A stretch of 64,000 nucleotides of DNA from Apoderus coryli (taxonomy: Eukaryota > Arthropoda > Insecta > Coleoptera > Attelabidae): contig OU452206.1 of NCBI GenBank assembly GCA_911728435.2, positions 11,996,297 to 12,060,296 of the forward strand, written 5' to 3'. Shown here one piece after another: positions 62,662 through 64,000 of the stretch; the stretch's first letter is position 1; each line of letters opens with the position of its first letter. A program made the translations under genes and the position numbers. The notes beneath the pieces are model-generated. The model saw only the letters and a list, made by a program, of their open reading frames with translations. It did no database searches and had not been told where the DNA came from.

Positions 62662-64000
62662 CTGAAAAAAGAAAGATATCAACAAATTAATATTATATTC
62701 ATAGAATTAGTTCAAATAAAAATAAACAAACGCACACATCAAATTAGTAAATTTCACAGAATACAAATGTAAATAACAAAAATATGTTAAAACAAAAACA
62801 AATCTATAACAGTAATTTTTTATTAAAGTTGTTGTTGATAGGATGTTGCGGTGTCTGTAGTTGAATAACTGTAAATTGACATTGAAAACATTTATACTAT
62901 GATAGTAAAGCGACCAATACGATTTATTTAAATTTAATTTATACATGGCGAATCATAAGAAACCTAAAGCATAATAAGGCTTTGAAGTTAATACACCCCG
63001 CAAAAAAATGATAAAAATTTGTCATGGTTGTATAAAGTGACCAATTTAAAAGACTCTATACTTTATATTGGGAATTCTTGGATATAGAAAAAAAAACAGT
63101 TCAAACAAAAGTTGGTGGCGTCAAATTAGTGGAGTAGTTGTTTTTACAGCTGGGGAAATTGGTGACACTTTATTATTTTTTCCCTTTTTGTCACTAAAAG
63201 TTAAATTACCGCTACTGATCAAACAAAAGTAACATCACACTAACAATAACTTATATTTGAACATGTTTTTCTGTATCCCAATTATTTCTAAAATAACGTA
63301 TAAAGCACCAATAAACTGGCGAATTTGGTAACAAAACAAAATAATATTTTTTTTCACAGAGCAGAACCAATAGTGTCTCTAAATGTAGGAACATTCTTTT
63401 TTTATGGTATACTCTGTATAGAGATAAACAAAATTTTAATTCCCACCATATCAGTTTTAGAATCCAACAAAATTTGAGCACGATAACTTCTTTCCTACAG
63501 GAAAATATAACTAAAGGTGCTCGTCATTCCATATTATTTAAACGTATACAGGGTGAGTCACGAGGAAATGTACATACTTCTACCATAAGTAGAGGCACAT
63601 TAGGGGATCATCACATGACCATTAAAAACTGTCTCCTTGTTTTCATTATTATTATACAGGGTGAATTATGTATATTCACCAAAACAATGTTTCGTCATAT
63701 CTTTTCAATAATTAAATCGATTTATCTAATTTTTTTATAAAAGTGTGTATTGGTGCCTGGCAACTAACTGACATATTCAGAATTGAGAAAATCCACTTCC
63801 GTCTTCGAGAAAATTTGTGGGACTGCTTCATATTCAACACTTCACCCTGTATATGATTTTTCAAAAATCTGATATAATTTTTTCAGAGGGCATAAATAGA
63901 CAGGTAGACCTGGGTATTTGAATTTTTTGTTACACTCACCTCACATTTCCAATTAAAGATTCATTTTAGAGCCAAATTGAAAACTGGCAATAATGAAGTA
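62662..64000 (-). other. Muscleblind intron (part) with inserted repeats
   Basis: No further mbl exon is recognised before the right edge, in keeping with the very long introns known for this gene. A repeat with CACCCTGTA ends lies at 63547-63851. Confidence 0.65.
63547..63851. mobile_element. Nested MITE-like repeat with TACAGGGTGA ends
   Basis: TACAGGGTGAGTCACGAGG at 63547 and TACAGGGTGAATTATG at 63655 both face the single inverse end CTTCACCCTGTA at 63840-63851. Either one element has inserted beside another, or a left end was duplicated. No coding function seen in the + frame 63474-63740 that crosses it. Confidence 0.5.

Noticed and set aside
1..64000. CRISPR arrays, tRNA or rRNA genes, prokaryotic operons
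   Set aside because: No regularly spaced direct repeats, no full tRNA cloverleaf, and the gene structure is clearly eukaryotic.

Overview
The window is nuclear DNA of an insect, most likely a beetle. The evidence for an insect is two recognisable insect genes with GT-AG introns, long AT-rich spacers, and many decayed insect transposons; the narrowing to Coleoptera is an impression from the repeat families, not a demonstration. No bacterial operon, CRISPR array, tRNA or rRNA gene was found.

Region 1 (about 1-27 kb) has no host gene that I can support. It is a transposon graveyard: the 3' end of a Jockey/CR1-like LINE (4.15-4.8 kb), a decayed copy of a multicopy insect ORF (6.4-7.4 kb), a foldback hairpin (8.5-8.7 kb), two different mariner-like transposase remnants (9.9-10.3 and 13.9-14.3 kb), a terminal-inverted-repeat element carrying a frameshifted THAP-domain gene (11.3-13.2 kb), other LINE pieces (14.7, 16.3-17.0, 19.5-20.6 kb), a nested foldback (20.6-21.3 kb), an element built around a GTGCGGAAAAGTAAC motif (21.3-22.7 kb) and two related hairpins (24.6 and 25.0 kb).

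Region 2 (27.5-37.75 kb, + strand) is a complete gene for a group I chitin deacetylase of the CDA2/vermiform type. It has a TATA box, a signal-peptide exon, a chitin-binding domain split over exon 2 and one of two alternative third exons (3a, 3b), an LDL-receptor class A exon, and one large exon for the CE4 deacetylase domain. All junction phases fit. Exons 3a and 3b both enter in phase 2 and leave in phase 1, so including both breaks the frame: they are mutually exclusive by construction. The deacetylase domain has lost key metal-site residues (motif 1 reads TFNGA, motif 2 reads FSLTH), which suggests a structural or partner role in cuticle and tracheal matrix rather than strong catalysis.

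Region 3 (37.75-61 kb) is mostly AT-rich DNA with small MITE-like elements. On the - strand it hides three short exons (49.77, 47.34 and 46.59 kb) that splice in frame to give the C-terminal end of a protein with two tandem CX7CX4CX3H zinc fingers. This gene is too fragmented to show as a long ORF and is the least obvious gene in the window.

Region 4 (61.1 kb to the right edge, - strand) is the 3' end of muscleblind (mbl), a splicing regulator: a 334-codon terminal ORF in a larger exon, and a 42-base microexon upstream. The zinc-finger exons of mbl lie beyond the right edge. Thus two CCCH-type zinc-finger genes, or two alternative 3' ends of one locus, lie in the same orientation next to each other.
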